From Oncomelania hupensis (taxonomy: Eukaryota; Mollusca; Gastropoda; Littorinimorpha; Pomatiopsidae): a stretch of DNA of 64,000 nt. Shown here in pieces: positions 32,391 to 42,977 of the stretch. The position numbers were made by a program, and so were the translations under genes. The DNA lies in assembly GCA_036898135.1 (NCBI GenBank), contig CM072511.1, positions 74,114,119-74,178,118 of the forward strand. Reading direction: 5' to 3'. How positions within the stretch are numbered: position 1 is the first letter of the stretch; the number at the start of each line of letters is the position of its first letter. The notes below the pieces were generated by a model. It was not told where the DNA came from. It saw only the letters and a list, made by a program, of their open reading frames with translations, and made no database searches.

Positions 32391-33346
32391 TATATATGAA
32401 AGCAAGCATGGTAAAAATACATAAAATGACCACCCAAAAAGTAGGTCAGTGCTACTTTTAAAGTTTGGGTATTATTTCGGGCACGCATAACTGCATAGAT
32501 GGAAGGAAAATGCATGACAGCCATCAACAAGAGAAGAAAAAGGGTATGCAAGCACATCTTGAACATTCTTGTTATTGAAAATTAGATTTCAATGAGACAT
32601 TTTTTAGACTAAATGAATTAGCAATGCAATAGAGTGTAGCAACGAGGTTGCTGCGGCAACGCTGGCTCGCTGCGCTGGCTGTCCGCGAGTGGCTTCACAC
32701 TAAAATCTCAGACTCAGTCTATGAATAGGCCTACTATACTGCTCGCAGACAGACAAATATGGCAGGAGAAAGAAAGACACGTGATCTTTTGCAAAACATT
32801 CCTGATTCTGTCACATGTTGTGTGAATATAAAAACATATCTAAGACTGTCTTGGACCGAGGAGCTAATAAATTCCATTCTGGTTATATTGACAAAATAAG
32901 TATATTTGAGCCAGAATCTCAGGAAAACTCGAAGATACAAAAAAGTAAGTCAGTGTATTGTGCATAAGTTAATATGTGATTGTATCTTAAAATAACAATG
33001 AAAATGATGTAAGTTTGAAAAGAAAGACAACCAGGTAGATAAAACATGTAGTAACACAAGATCAAAGTAACAATAACAAAATGAAAGTCACATTTCACAT
33101 TATTTGATGATTCAATAATGTACATACAATAAGTAGTCTAAATGCAACACATTTCTTACATCAATTGCTGAAAACATTATCTATAAAAACTTTCTCTTGT
33201 ATTTTATTTCTGCAAAGAAAACATAGTACCATTTGAAAAAAAAAAGTTCTAACAAAATTCTACACAATCAACAGAATCGAGTAAGGGTTCATCAGGCTCA
33301 TTTATCATAGAATAAATGATTAACAGTTCAATAAACTCACGACATA

Positions 33347-33419
33347 GATTTTGTGTACAGCAGCCTCATATATGTCTACTTTAGACTGATGAAGTGATGT
33401 AAATTTCCTACCTGAAATG
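33347..33419 (+). repeat. Direct duplication (73 bp), copy 1
   Basis: The sequence from 'agattttgtgtacagcagcc' to 'gatgtaaatttcc' recurs at 33625-33695 with a handful of differences. Confidence 0.85.
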
Positions 33420-33624
33420 TTCAGTTTATTGTAAATTTCCTTTCTCTCTCCCCTCTCTCTCTCTTTTTCTCTGTCCCTCTCTATGACTACGAGCTTGTTT
33501 CTTCTTTTGACATGTAGAAGAGAAATAATTTGTGTATATTTTGTATTCGTTTTCTTCAACTTGATGGATTTTTTTTTTTAAGTCATTAATAGGAATAACT
33601 AGCAATGTGTATGTATGTCATACA

Positions 33625-33695
33625 GATTTTGTGTACAGCAGCCTCAAGTAGGCCTACTTTAGACTGATGAAGTGATGTAAATTTCCGACCTGAAA
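33625..33695 (+). repeat. Direct duplication (about 71 bp), copy 2
   Basis: This is the partner of 33347-33419, 278 bp apart start to start. It could be the remains of short LTR-like or segmental copies. Confidence 0.85.
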
Positions 33696-34105
33696 CCATA
33701 CGGAAAGACAACATGCTGATATTATGTATGCTGTTTACTGTTCTTAGTTGAATCTCTTAAAAATAAATTAATTAATTAAAAGTTAGTAGTCCCACTGCAG
33801 ACAGCCTTTGCTTTTCTGCTTCAAGATGCCTATGTTGAGATCTTCCTGTTGTCGGTTGCATGCTTTGATTCATGCACGGCAATCAATTTCACTTTTATCT
33901 GGATTATGGAAACCTAAAACTTTTCCCTTAATTGTGTGTGGAAATCTTTCATCTCCCATACACGTTCCCCACTCAGTCTACTGTGAGGCCAGTATGGCGG
34001 CGGCTTGTTTAAACCTTTGGGCTAACGGCCTAGCGATGCTGTTCTATGTTCTGATTCGCGCTTTGCTACACTCTATTTTGACCCCTTTCACTAAAAAAAA
34101 AAACT

Positions 34106-34160
34106 GGTCCTGATTTGGCTCGGAAGAGTCTGCTGGACCTAAAGCAATAACCATGTAATG
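34106..34160 (+). mobile_element. Short retroposon S, copy S2 (3' end)
   Basis: It carries the family 3' hallmark 'ggtcctgatttggctcgga', 'agagtctgctggacct' and 'aaagcaat', then a tail. The 5' limit is unclear because the preceding 300 bp may belong to a longer version of the same element. Confidence 0.75.
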
Positions 34161-34297
34161 TACAGACTAAAATTACAATAAATCATGAAATAATTGATAA
34201 CATTGCATAAAAAATTGCAGGCTCAATCGTTATTTATTTTGATTCTGATTATCATATTGTTATTCACACAAAAATAAAAATAGGTTGCAGAGCTAAT

Positions 34298-34339
34298 TTT
34301 TTACCTATAGAGATTACGCTTGGTACACCCCATAATCAC
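34298..34339. repeat. 42-bp sequence shared with 38131-38172
   Basis: It is the second occurrence of the same block, 430 bp outside the Gypsy element. Here the inverted-repeat brackets are not conserved. Confidence 0.85.
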
Positions 34340-34770
34340 ACCCCAGTTTACAAGAAGAGGTAATCAGAATGCGTGAAACTTTGTAGACATAATCTTTATT
34401 ATCATCTTGTTACACTCTAGCCATCAAAGGGAGAGAGTATAGGTTGCATTCTGCTCGTATTTTGATCTCTGTTGTTTGCGATCCAATTTGTTTTGGTAAA
34501 CATTTTTCGTGACAACTAGAACACGCTTGAATACATTGTCTTTTTTATTCTCCGCCTTATTCTCTTCCTCTTTCTTCGCTTCTTCTGGGCTGGGAGCTCA
34601 GTGCTGGTCGTAGGTACGAGACTTTTCAGGACATCAAGGGTTTTCTCCCGGCCCTCGCCCTATCCTATCCCGTAACTTGGAGGTCATAGGGGCACCACAG
34701 ATGATCGTTTAACCAGCATACTCCATCTTTCCCTGTCCTCAGCAACCCTGATTGTTTCGCTCAGTGTCAT

Positions 34771-35430
34771 TGTTATACTCGATGTTGTTTTTTATCAGTT
34801 CATTCAGCCCCGATGCTTGAAACCTGATAAAGTGTAACAGGTTCGTTTATCCACGCAGCCTGCTCACTCAGCAACAAGGCAAAGTCTTTGTATGTAGTTT
34901 TCCACTTTTATTCAGCATACATCAACACTGCATACAATCGCTGTTTCCACTCTCAACCTTTTACTTTCAACTCTCTAAAAAAAAAAAAAAAAAACTTTAA
35001 AACAGTGCGGCACTATATATATATATATAGTCTCTCTAAACTCCAGAAAGAGCGAGAATACCCCCAACGTGACATACCTCAACCAATCAGAAGTAATTTC
35101 ATCATCACTGTCTCACGTCATACAACCCTATTTGGAATGGAAGCTTCCATGGTTACCACTAGAACTATCCATACGCTTCGATCGATAGTAAACAACTGAC
35201 TCGAGAAAATTCTCAAATAATATCGAGCAACTAAAATCATCAACGTATAAAAACAAAGCTTCTTCTAATAACAACGCAAAATCAAATCAAAGATGAATAC
35301 ACTCTATTACTGCATGCTTAGCAAAATAAAACGATCTGATCTATTGCGCGCGTCACACACGCAAGCCTATTATTGTGCGCATTTCACACGTAAACCTACA
35401 TGTACCATCGCACGCGTCTCCAACGTAACA
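34771..35430 (-). repeat. 3' LTR of the Gypsy element (660 bp)
   Basis: Read on the - strand it starts TGTTACGTTGG and ends ...GTATAACA. It is almost identical to the other LTR once the inserted retroposon is discounted, with a longer TA run and A run here. A TATA motif sits in the alternating TA block near 35012-35030, and an AATAAA at about 34905-34910 on the - strand. Confidence 0.93.
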
Positions 35431-35572
35431 TAACCCCCCACCCCCCACCCCACTCAAGAAGAAATTTACTTAATTTCTTTCAACAACGTTGAGACGCAAT
35501 GCGCAAACAAAGTCCAAAACATATTTCAGTATGTCTGGATACTGTCAATATTCTCAGTTCGTACACACAAAG

Positions 35573-36912
35573 TCAATGCTCTTTCATCCGCAAGGAAACG
35601 ACGCCCTCGTCCGTTACGGTTGTCATCGGCCCAGGGTCAAAGACAGTGATCTCGTAGACTTTCCTGGAGTCAGTGCATCCTCCGTTGTCTCCTACTTCCG
35701 TCGAATGTCCGACGAAGTCGACGTTGTCGGTTCCCAGAATGCACTTGCTGGGTCTCACGGTCAGGTTGGCTTCTTGAAGACGGTGAAACAGCTTCCTCAA
35801 GGTCTGCAGATGCTCCCTCCAGGTCTGGGTGTGGACTAGCAGGTCGTCCCAGTAACACACGACGTCCATTCCTTTGAGCATCTTCCTCATTCCTCTCTTC
35901 AGGGTAGCTCCGCTGTTGACCATGCCAAAAGGCATCCTTGGGCACTCGTACGTCCCATCAGGAGTTATGAAAGCAGTCTTTGGTATGTCCTGTTGACGCA
36001 CGGGAACTTGCCAATAACCCTTGCCGAGGTCAATCTTCGAGAATATTTTACTCCCCGATAATTGGCGGAAGAGGTCTGCTGCAGTAGGCATCGGCTCGGG
36101 GTCGAAGACGGTGATCTTATTAACCTTCCTGTAGTCCAGGGCCGGATCAGGGGGGGGGGGGGGTTCCTGGGTTCCGGAACCCCCCCCCCCCCCCCCCCCC
36201 CTGGCCATTCGATGTACCTCACTCAGTCAGAAAAAAAAATATATATGGAGTTTTTTTTAAAGCTCTTAATTTAGTTGACACTGTTGGTAAGTAAAACGTT
36301 CCTCATTCTACTCACGTTCCTCGAGCGGACACGTTTTTGTCACCCCTAACCCCTTAAAAAATTTTTGGAACCCCCCCCCCCCCCCCCTCCAAGAGTAAGT
36401 GATCCGGCCCTGTAGTCGATGCATACTCTGTTGCTCCCGTCCTTCTTTTTCACGACCACGACAGGGGACGCTTAGGGGGAACTGGACTCCCTGATGATGC
36501 CCATCTTCAGAATCTCATCGATGTCTTTCTTCAAGGTTTCACGGGCCTTGAAAGGGATCGGGAAGGGTTTGGATCGAACAGGGATATCTGAAGTAAGGTG
36601 GACTTCATGTTCGACCAAAGTTGTAGAGCCTGGGACATCGCTGAAGTTACGGGGAAACTCGCCCATAAGGTCCTTGAGCTTCATCTTATGACCTTCCGTC
36701 AAGCTTGGTCCTAGCTTAACATCATTGATGCCTTCTTTGCTATGGAAATCTCCCAGTTCCAACAGTTCCTCGCTGTCAAAGCTGTCGTCTATCTCAGCTG
36801 CTGTTGCTGCATGTACAGTCTCCGATGGCCTTTCCACATACAGCTTAAGGTGGTTGGCGTGGTATATCTTGGAATGCTGGCCGACCTTCACCTTGTAGTC
36901 GTTGATCCCCAC
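35573..36912 (-). pseudogene. Gypsy reverse transcriptase, after the integrase
   Basis: The frame at 36472-36912 starts with the integrase C-terminal tail and continues FSDVPGSTTLVEHEVHLTSD, IPVRSKPFPIPFKARETLKK and MGIIRESSSP. A stop and the MITE 36137-36412 interrupt it after VVVKKKDGSNRVCIDY. The frame at 35573-36208 resumes KVNKITVFDPEPMPTAADLF, FSKIDLGKGYWQVPV, KTAFITPDGTYECPRMPFGM and the active site VVCYWDDLLVHTQTW, where the usual Y(I/V)DD is YWDD. It ends in the connection region. RNase H is not recognisable. A repeat of the VFDPGPM wording near the 3' end suggests an internal duplication at about 35640-35670. Confidence 0.85.
36137..36412. mobile_element. MITE of the 5-bp TSD hAT-like group (276 bp)
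   Basis: The ends are CAGGGCCGGATCA at 36137 and its reverse complement ending at 36412. TAGTC is at 36132-36136 and 36413-36417. Poly-G and poly-C blocks lie just inside both ends (about 36150-36164, 36181-36200, 36371-36387), as in the related elements at 43710-46342 and 49638-51393. It splits the Gypsy RT exactly between coding triplets of the conserved IDY/RK(V/L)NK block. No coding potential is visible. Confidence 0.88.
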
Positions 36913-38102
36913 TCAGTGGCACTGCTTCTGGGTACCGAGTCGCATAGTCCACTAAAGTCAGTACCCACCGATGACCTTCTTCACTCGGAGGTTTTATTTC
37001 GCCGATTAAATCTAAGGCCACCCTCTTGAAAGGACGGTCGATCAGAGGCATCCTCTGCGTATGCAGTTTAGGAACCCTTCCTCGAGGTATGGTCTTCTGG
37101 CAAATGTCACATGATCGGCAGAAACGGCTGACGTCCGCATGAAGTCCTGGCCAGTAGAACACCGCCTGGATTCTATCCGACGTCTTCTTGATACCCAGGT
37201 GACCTCCCATGATTGAGTCATGCGCTACTTCCATCACCTGGCACCTTAGGTAATGGTACCAATACTTGACGTAGTGGTTTCCCTTCGTTGACCCTCGGGT
37301 GCTGAAAGATTCGGTACAGGATCTTGGCCTTCACCTCAAAATAGACCGTGCCACTGCCTTTGGTCACGTGGTCTTGGCGGTTCCTGTACTTGTTTAAAGT
37401 GCTATCAGCTTCCTGGAGCTGGATCAGTTTATCTCTGTCCACGATGGCAGCTTTGGAGTTGTCGGCGACCTTCAGTGGCATAGTCGTCTTGTCTCTCTTG
37501 GCCTGGGCCCTGGTAGTGACAGCACCGACGATCTCTGGTCGGCAGGGCTGTGCCGGAGTAGCCACATTGTCCCGTAGCAGCTCTGTAAGGTCTCCATCGG
37601 GAAACGGCAATGGATCCTCCTCCGCAACTTCGACGCGTTGGGTTGAGGCAGGACTCCATTCTGAATCGGGGTCGTCGGGTCGTCTCGCGCCGTCGATATT
37701 CCCGATCATCAAATCATACAGCGGCTTCTTCAGGCAAACCGCATCGACTTCGCCTATGTAGAAAGGGGTGCTGATTTGAACTTTCGCAACTGGTGCTTTC
37801 ACATATTTGCTGTTGGCCATGAGTGTCCATTTAGAATCGCCAGTGAACTGTTCTTTAGCGATTAGATCTTCTCTGACGATGACCCCACTGCAGCCAGAGT
37901 CTCTTAGAACAGTCACTTCATGATTTCCGACGCGTCCCTTGGAAACAGGCATGTTCTGTACGGTCACAGCTGCGCTGGCGACGACGGGGATGGATTTTCC
38001 GTTGGCAAGGAGAAGTTGGCCATCAGTCATGCACTCATGCACGTCCGCAGGAGTAGCTGTGCGCTCGGTCTCACTCGGAAGAATGACGCTCCCGCCGCAC
38101 AC
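36845..38102 (-). pseudogene. Gypsy protease and integrase N-terminal region
   Basis: The frame at 37218-38102 carries VTVLRDSGCSGVIVREDL, a retropepsin-like active site (D-S-G), then a linker with TTRAQAKRD. Without an intervening RT, it runs into DHVTKGSGTVYFEVKAKI. After a one-base shift near 37240, the frame at 36845-37237 gives the integrase zinc finger HDSIMGGHLG...FCRSCDICQKT (HHCC) and the start of the catalytic core LDLIGEIKPPSEEG and LVDYATRYPEAVPL. The rest of the core (second D and E) is deleted: the sequence jumps directly to the post-integrase segment INDYKVKVGQHSKIYHANHL. Confidence 0.85.
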
Positions 38103-38130
38103 TTGATGGTTAGATCTACCCTGATTTCTG

Positions 38131-38172
38131 ATTTTTACCTATAGAGATTACGCTTGGTACACCCCATAATCA
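38131..38172. repeat. 42-bp sequence shared with 34298-34339
   Basis: The block reading 'tacctatagagattacgctt' and 'ggtacaccccataatca' is identical at both places. Here it is bracketed by CTGATTTCTGAT (38121) and ATCAGAAATCAG (38169-38180), a perfect 12-bp inverted repeat, and it supplies the gag stop codon. Confidence 0.85.
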
Positions 38173-39612
38173 GAAATCAGATGCCGTTGGTTGGAGAACC
38201 GCCTCTGCCGGTTGCCCGCCGCTGCATTGTCCGTATTGCTCCACTGTCCACTACTTTTGTTTTGAGGACAGTTAGCCGCTCTGTGGTCTGTAGCGTTGCA
38301 GGTGAAACAGCCTCTTGAATGCCCTTCCCTGGGAGGTGGCGTGGAGTCCGTGTGTCTCTGGCTTGTCTGACTCCCCTGGATCTGGTTCCCATGGTTTGCA
38401 GTGTTCTGAAATGGCTTCGTCGCCTTGGGTGGCCCCAGCGTTTTCCCGTGAGCGAGGAGATATCTTTCAGCAACTTCGGTCACATCATTAAGCGTCTGCA
38501 GCTTCTGTAATTCTAAGTGGGTCGCCAGGTCCTTGTGACAGGCATTGAGGAATTGCTCCTTCACGATCAGGTCATGGAGATTATCGTAAGACTTCCCTTT
38601 GCCTGATAGTTCCACCCACTTGTGTAAGTATAATAATAGGCGCTTCACAAATTGCTTTTGTGTCTCGTCTGACAAAGGCCGGCATTCGCGAAAGCGTTTA
38701 CGGTAGCCTTTCTCTGTAAAACTGTAGCAATGCAATAGGGCCTCTTTCAAGACGTCGTAGTTTTTGGCGTCATCGTTCGACAGTCTGGTGTAAACTTCGA
38801 GCGCTTGCCCTGTCAGAAGTGCACAGTCGAATCGCCCAGTCTCGAGGTTGCCTGTTGGAGCTTTCGGCGAACCTTTCAAATCTCGCCAAATAATTGTCAA
38901 TCTGGTCCTTCCCATCGACGAACGCTGGCAATTTTGGAGCCTTGTTGTCGCTGATGATTTGTGGCGCATGCTGATTGTTTTGGATACGCGCCAACTCTAG
39001 CTGGTACTGACGATCAGCTTCTAGTCGTCTTTCTTCCATCTCGTCACGCCGACGCTGTTCCTCTCTTTCTTCACGCCTACGTTGTTCTTCTTTTTCTTCC
39101 CGTTGACGCTGTTCTTCCTTTTCTTCTCGGCGTCGTTGCTCTTCTCTTTCTTGACGCCGCTCTTCTAATTCCCGTTCTTCACGGCGACGCTGCTCTTCTA
39201 ATTCTCTCTCTTGCATTCTCTCCTGGGACTTGACGTACTCCGTCAGCTGTTTCCCTTTTAGATTCAGTTCAATCCCTCTCTGCCAGAAGTCAGCCATCTT
39301 AATGCTTTTGGAAAGTTCTTTTCTGGAAAGTTCTTGACTGTGCTGTACCTTTCTAGACTGTTCTAGAACAGCACGCTTTCTGCAGTAGCGCTGATGCTTG
39401 ACACTAATCACCTTCGCTGACGCAGGCCCCGCTGTCCTCGTCGTAAGCGACGCTGCACCACGCTGGTGTTGATGTACACGCTCCTGTGCTGAAGTAGACG
39501 CGACGTCCGCTCGTCGCTCTCTGTGAAACTGGCGATGTATCTCCGAGACTGTCCCTCGACGTAGTCTTACGGCAGCCACGTAGTACCTCTTTGTTGTTCG
39601 CTCACGAAGCAA
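38148..39612 (-). pseudogene. Gypsy gag (two frames)
   Basis: The N-terminal frame (38770-39612) holds a long charged helical stretch of Arg/Glu repeats (QRRREE-type, predicted coiled coil) followed by APKLPAFVDGKDQIDNYLA and RFERFAESSNRQ. A frameshift near 38900 moves to the second frame (38148-38969), with FDCALLTGQALEVYTRLSND, YRKRFRECRPL and LHKWVELSGKGKSYD typical of retrotransposon capsid. It ends with one CCHC zinc knuckle, CFTCNATDHRAANC. Gag forms the particle and binds the RNA. The stop ends inside a short sequence that also occurs at 34298-34339. Confidence 0.85.
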
Positions 39613-39798
39613 CTCTTCAGCGACTACACGCCCTTGCAGTCAACCCGAATCTATCGGGGATGTAGTCCCAGGATGTTGGCCCCTCTCGACGCAACTCTTT
39701 GGCGGCTATCCTCGATGACTGCCTCTCGTAACGTTGACTCGCTTGTTGTAGCAGTTGAACCCTTGGCTATGGCGTGAATCGCAGCTTGGCCCCCAAAA

Positions 39799-40679
39799 TG
39801 TTACACTCGATGTTGTTTTTTATCAGTTCATTCAGCCCCGATGCTTGAAAAAGTGTAACTCAGGTTCGTTTATCCACGCAGCCTGCTCACTCAGCAACAA
39901 GGCAAAGTCTTCGTATGTAGTTTTCCACTTTTATTCAGCATACATCAACACTGCATACAATCGCTTTTTCCACTCTCAACTTTTTACTTTCAACTCTCTC
40001 TAAAAAACACCCTTTGAAACAGTATGTTTGTATTCTATTTTGTTTTTGTAAACAGGGGTTCGATAAGTTGGGGTGAAGCCTCAGCCGTCCCCTGCGTGGG
40101 ATGTCTTTATTGTAAAGTGACTGGCTGGTGGAGACCTTTCGGTTTTACCACTAGGGTTGTTTCGGCAGATCTTTTATGCGGATTGGGGGTTGTTCGGTCC
40201 TGATTTGGCTCGGAAGAGTCCGCTGGACCTAAAGCAACAATAATGTATTGTAATTGAAACAGTGCGGCACTATATATATAGTCTCTCTAAACTCCAGAAA
40301 GAGCGAGAATACCCCCAACGTGACACACCTCAACCAATCAGAAGTAATTTCATCATCACTGTCTCACGTCATACAACCCTATTTGGAATGGAAGCTTCCA
40401 ATGGTTACCACTAGAACTATCCATACGCTTCGATCGATAGTAAACAACTGACTCGAGAAAATTCTCAAATAATATCGAGCAACTAAAATCATCAACGTTA
40501 TACAAAGCTTCTTCTAATAACAACGCAAAATCAAATCAAAGATGAATACACTCTATTACTGCATGCTTAGCAAAATAAAACGATCTGATCTATCGCGCGC
40601 GTCACACACGCAAGCCTATTATTGTGCGCATTTCACACGTAAACCTACATGTACCATCGCACGCGTCTCCAACGTAACA
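39799..40679 (-). repeat. 5' LTR of the Gypsy element (881 bp including a 230-bp insertion)
   Basis: It starts TGTTACGTTGG (40679 reading down) and ends GTGTAACA (39799). The extra length is explained by retroposon S3 at 40024-40253 plus its 10-bp TSD. Confidence 0.93.
40024..40253 (+). mobile_element. Short retroposon S, copy S3 (230 bp, complete by TSD)
   Basis: It is flanked by TTGAAACAGT at 40014-40023 and 40254-40263. The uninterrupted LTR at 34771-35430 shows the empty site. The 3' end has 'ggtcctgatttggctcgga' ... 'ctggacctaaagcaac' and then a short tail ending 'gtattgtaa'. No ORF is present. This copy defines the family boundaries. Confidence 0.93.
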
Positions 40680-41735
40680 GTCATACCAGTCCATTCTCGA
40701 ATGTTGTCCTCCCACCTCTTTTTCGGTCTCCCTCTTCTTCTACCTTCTTGGACTGTGCCTTGCAGGATGGTCTTTGCAAGACCTGATGATCTGGTGACGT
40801 GGCCATACCATCGGAGTTTACGTTTTTTCACCACTGTGAGCAGGTCATCGTGTTGTCCAATGGCTTGTGTGACGGTCTGTCGGACTTCGTCGGTGATGTT
40901 CTGGGTATAGGAAATGCCCAGAAGTCTTCTGTAGCACCTCATCTCCATGCTTTGTATTCTTCGTTGGAGATCTGCTGTGAGGGTCCATGTTTCGCAAGCA
41001 TATAGGAAGATGGAGATGACAAGGAAGCGCAGCAGTCTTACCTTGTAATGTAGGCTGATGGTCATGTCTTTCCAAATTGGCTTCAAACTCGCCAGGGCAG
41101 CAGTTGTTTATGCGATCCTGGAGAGGACTTCCTGTCGGGGCCCATTGCCTGATACAATGGATCCTAAATACTTGAAGCTATGCACTGTGTTGAGAGATTG
41201 ACCTTGGACTTTGATGTCCGTGTTGATGCCATTGGTGTTGTTTGTCGTCATTTTGGTCTTCTCTGCACTTATTTCCATTCCACAGGCTCTGGAGGTGGTG
41301 TCAAGCCTCTGTACCAGCTGTCCAAGTTGTTGTTCCTCTCCAGCCAATCCATCATTGTCATCCGCAAAATGAAGGTTGGAGATTGCTCTTCCCCCTATGC
41401 TGACTGTGCCTTCGTGATCTGCAAGGGCAGCTGACATGATGCGCTCTAGGAAGATGTTGAAGAGTGTTGGAGAGAGTAGGCATCCCTGACACACAACGAT
41501 TGTTGTTCTGAACCAGTTTCCGATGGCGTTGTTGTGGAGGACTGCACTGGTAGCCTTGTCATACAGGCTTTTGATGACTTCAATAATTTTAGGGCTAATG
41601 GTGTACACTCTCATGGTTGCCCACAGAGCTGCATGCCAGACTCGGTCAAACGCCTTTTGAAGTCTACGAACACATGATATAGAAGTTGTTGGTGCTGTAG
41701 GTATTTCTCGCAGATTATTCTGAGGTTGGAAATCT

Positions 41736-42977
41736 CTTTTTAATAATGGTATTTCAACAAATATCCATTACACGGAAACAGATCACCGTTCTTGTTATTT
41801 TATTTTGCCTTTTCCTTAGTTGACACCCAATAACCGTTTATTTAATGCAATAACTATAAACAATCTAACAATCAAACTTCCACAAAGTGCACAACAAGGA
41901 ATGACGTCATTATTAATATTACGTATTAATAATGACGTTTTATTTTTATTATGACCAATAATACAAAACTCAAATCTGTTTCCTGTAACTTCTATTAAAA
42001 GCAGTCAATCTAAAATTTTAAATAAAAAATACAAATGTACTTATATTCTGACTTCTGTAATAGCGATCTCTACAAATTGCCACGCCTTGAGTTCGATTGA
42101 AGAAAAAGCACGTGATAGCACCCTGTATTATTATTATTACTATTATTAATACATTACATAACTTTTGTGAAGCACATTCCCCAATGATAAGTTCAGTGGG
42201 CATTAAAACATGCACATAAAACTCAAATAACATGATATTGAGAGGGACGCAACCAACAAATATACATTAGTTTGAAAATGAAAAAAAAAACAAAAACAAG
42301 GTGGCAAGACATTCAAACGCATTTTCAGACATTCAACGGCATTTTCACAATTGTTAATTTTTGGGGGCGATGTTGTGATAATTTTTTTGGCGGTGTTGTG
42401 ACGCTGCTTTATCCTAACGAAACAAAAAGAAATTATGGACTGGTAGGCCACGATCTCAGCTATCAACAAGCAAAAATTATTTCGGCTCACCCAATTTGTA
42501 ATTTACACGATAATAAGGAATATTTTGTTTTATGAAGCATGCAAGTATAGCATTTATTTAACTTTGATTCGTTTCTATATGCTGTTGCTAGAAATGCTTA
42601 GGCAAAGTCAACAACAACAAATGGTGAGAGAATACAGTAAAAGAATTTATTCAAGCTTACGTTTATAGCAAATATGCAAAAAATACCAGAAACTTACATG
42701 AGAATTACAATTTGTCAAAATGTTAAAAATTCTGCATTTTCACTCAGCGAAGTTTTCTGCGTAATGCAAATGAGGATGTCGTGACTTTCCCGACGCGCTA
42801 AAGTTATTACGTAGACGGAGGGTTTTCCTACAAAAAAGATCTACGAACCAAGTTTCTTTGCTTTCTCTAATGCGGAATTTTTATCATTTTGACGAATTGT
42901 GATTTTCATGTAAGTTTCTGGTGTTGTTTTTTTTTGTGCATATATAAATTCTGACTGTATTCTGTCACCATTTGTTG
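41736..42977. other. No gene recognised; repeat R fragment at about 42300-42480
   Basis: The words 'cattcaaacgcattttcaga', 'gctttatcctaacgaaac' and 'taggccacgatctcagctat' link 42300-42480 to repeat R (4690-5110 and 52920-53030). An ATT run lies near 42125-42150. The rest is unremarkable. Confidence 0.5.

Larger units (their letters stand above)
32393..34105. other. No gene recognised; local duplication and CT tract
   Basis: Positions 33347-33419 and 33625-33695 are direct duplicates. 33441-33482 is CT-rich. A + strand frame at 33808-34113 has ordinary-looking codons but no motif and runs into an A tract and a retroposon end, so it may be the 5' part of retroposon S2. Confidence 0.45.
34771..40679 (-). 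mobile_element. Defective Gypsy element, Gmr1-like gene order, with both LTRs
   Basis: Two LTRs (34771-35430 and 39799-40679) in direct orientation bracket a gag-protease-integrase-RT interior on the - strand. TSD GTCAT is at 34766-34770 and 40680-40684. A G-rich polypurine tract abuts the 3' LTR (35431-35453 on +) and a candidate primer-binding site starting TGG lies just inside the 5' LTR (about 39778-39796). Integrase (zinc finger part) precedes RT, unlike ordinary Gypsy elements. Most of the integrase core and all of RNase H are missing, and the frames are shifted several times, so this copy is dead. Secondary insertions are the MITE at 36137-36412 and retroposon S3 in the 5' LTR. Confidence 0.92.
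34664..41735 (-). mobile_element. LINE family A copy A5, split by a Gypsy element
   Basis: The 3' tail (GGATA repeats read on the - strand, 34664-34680) and C-terminal region are at 34664-34770. The copy resumes at 40685 and continues to about 41735. Open frames at 40619-41086 and 41108-41614 carry IRRGRPKKRWEDN-type sequence, WRTLTADLQ-type thumb sequence and the RT core IGGRAISNLHFADDNDGLAG, ending 5' in a truncated RT domain. The Gypsy insertion at 34771-40679 duplicated GTCAT, which occurs once in other LINE A copies at this place as part of TCAGTGTCA. Confidence 0.88.

Noticed and set aside
36137..36417. 8-bp TSD (CTGTAGTC) for the MITE in the Gypsy RT
   Set aside because: It would require losing the terminal CTG of the right end. 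A 5-bp TSD (TAGTC) fits intact ends and agrees with the two related elements.
34771..40679. Full-length active retrotransposon
   Set aside because: The integrase core and RNase H are missing, gag and pol are frameshifted and the RT is interrupted by a MITE.
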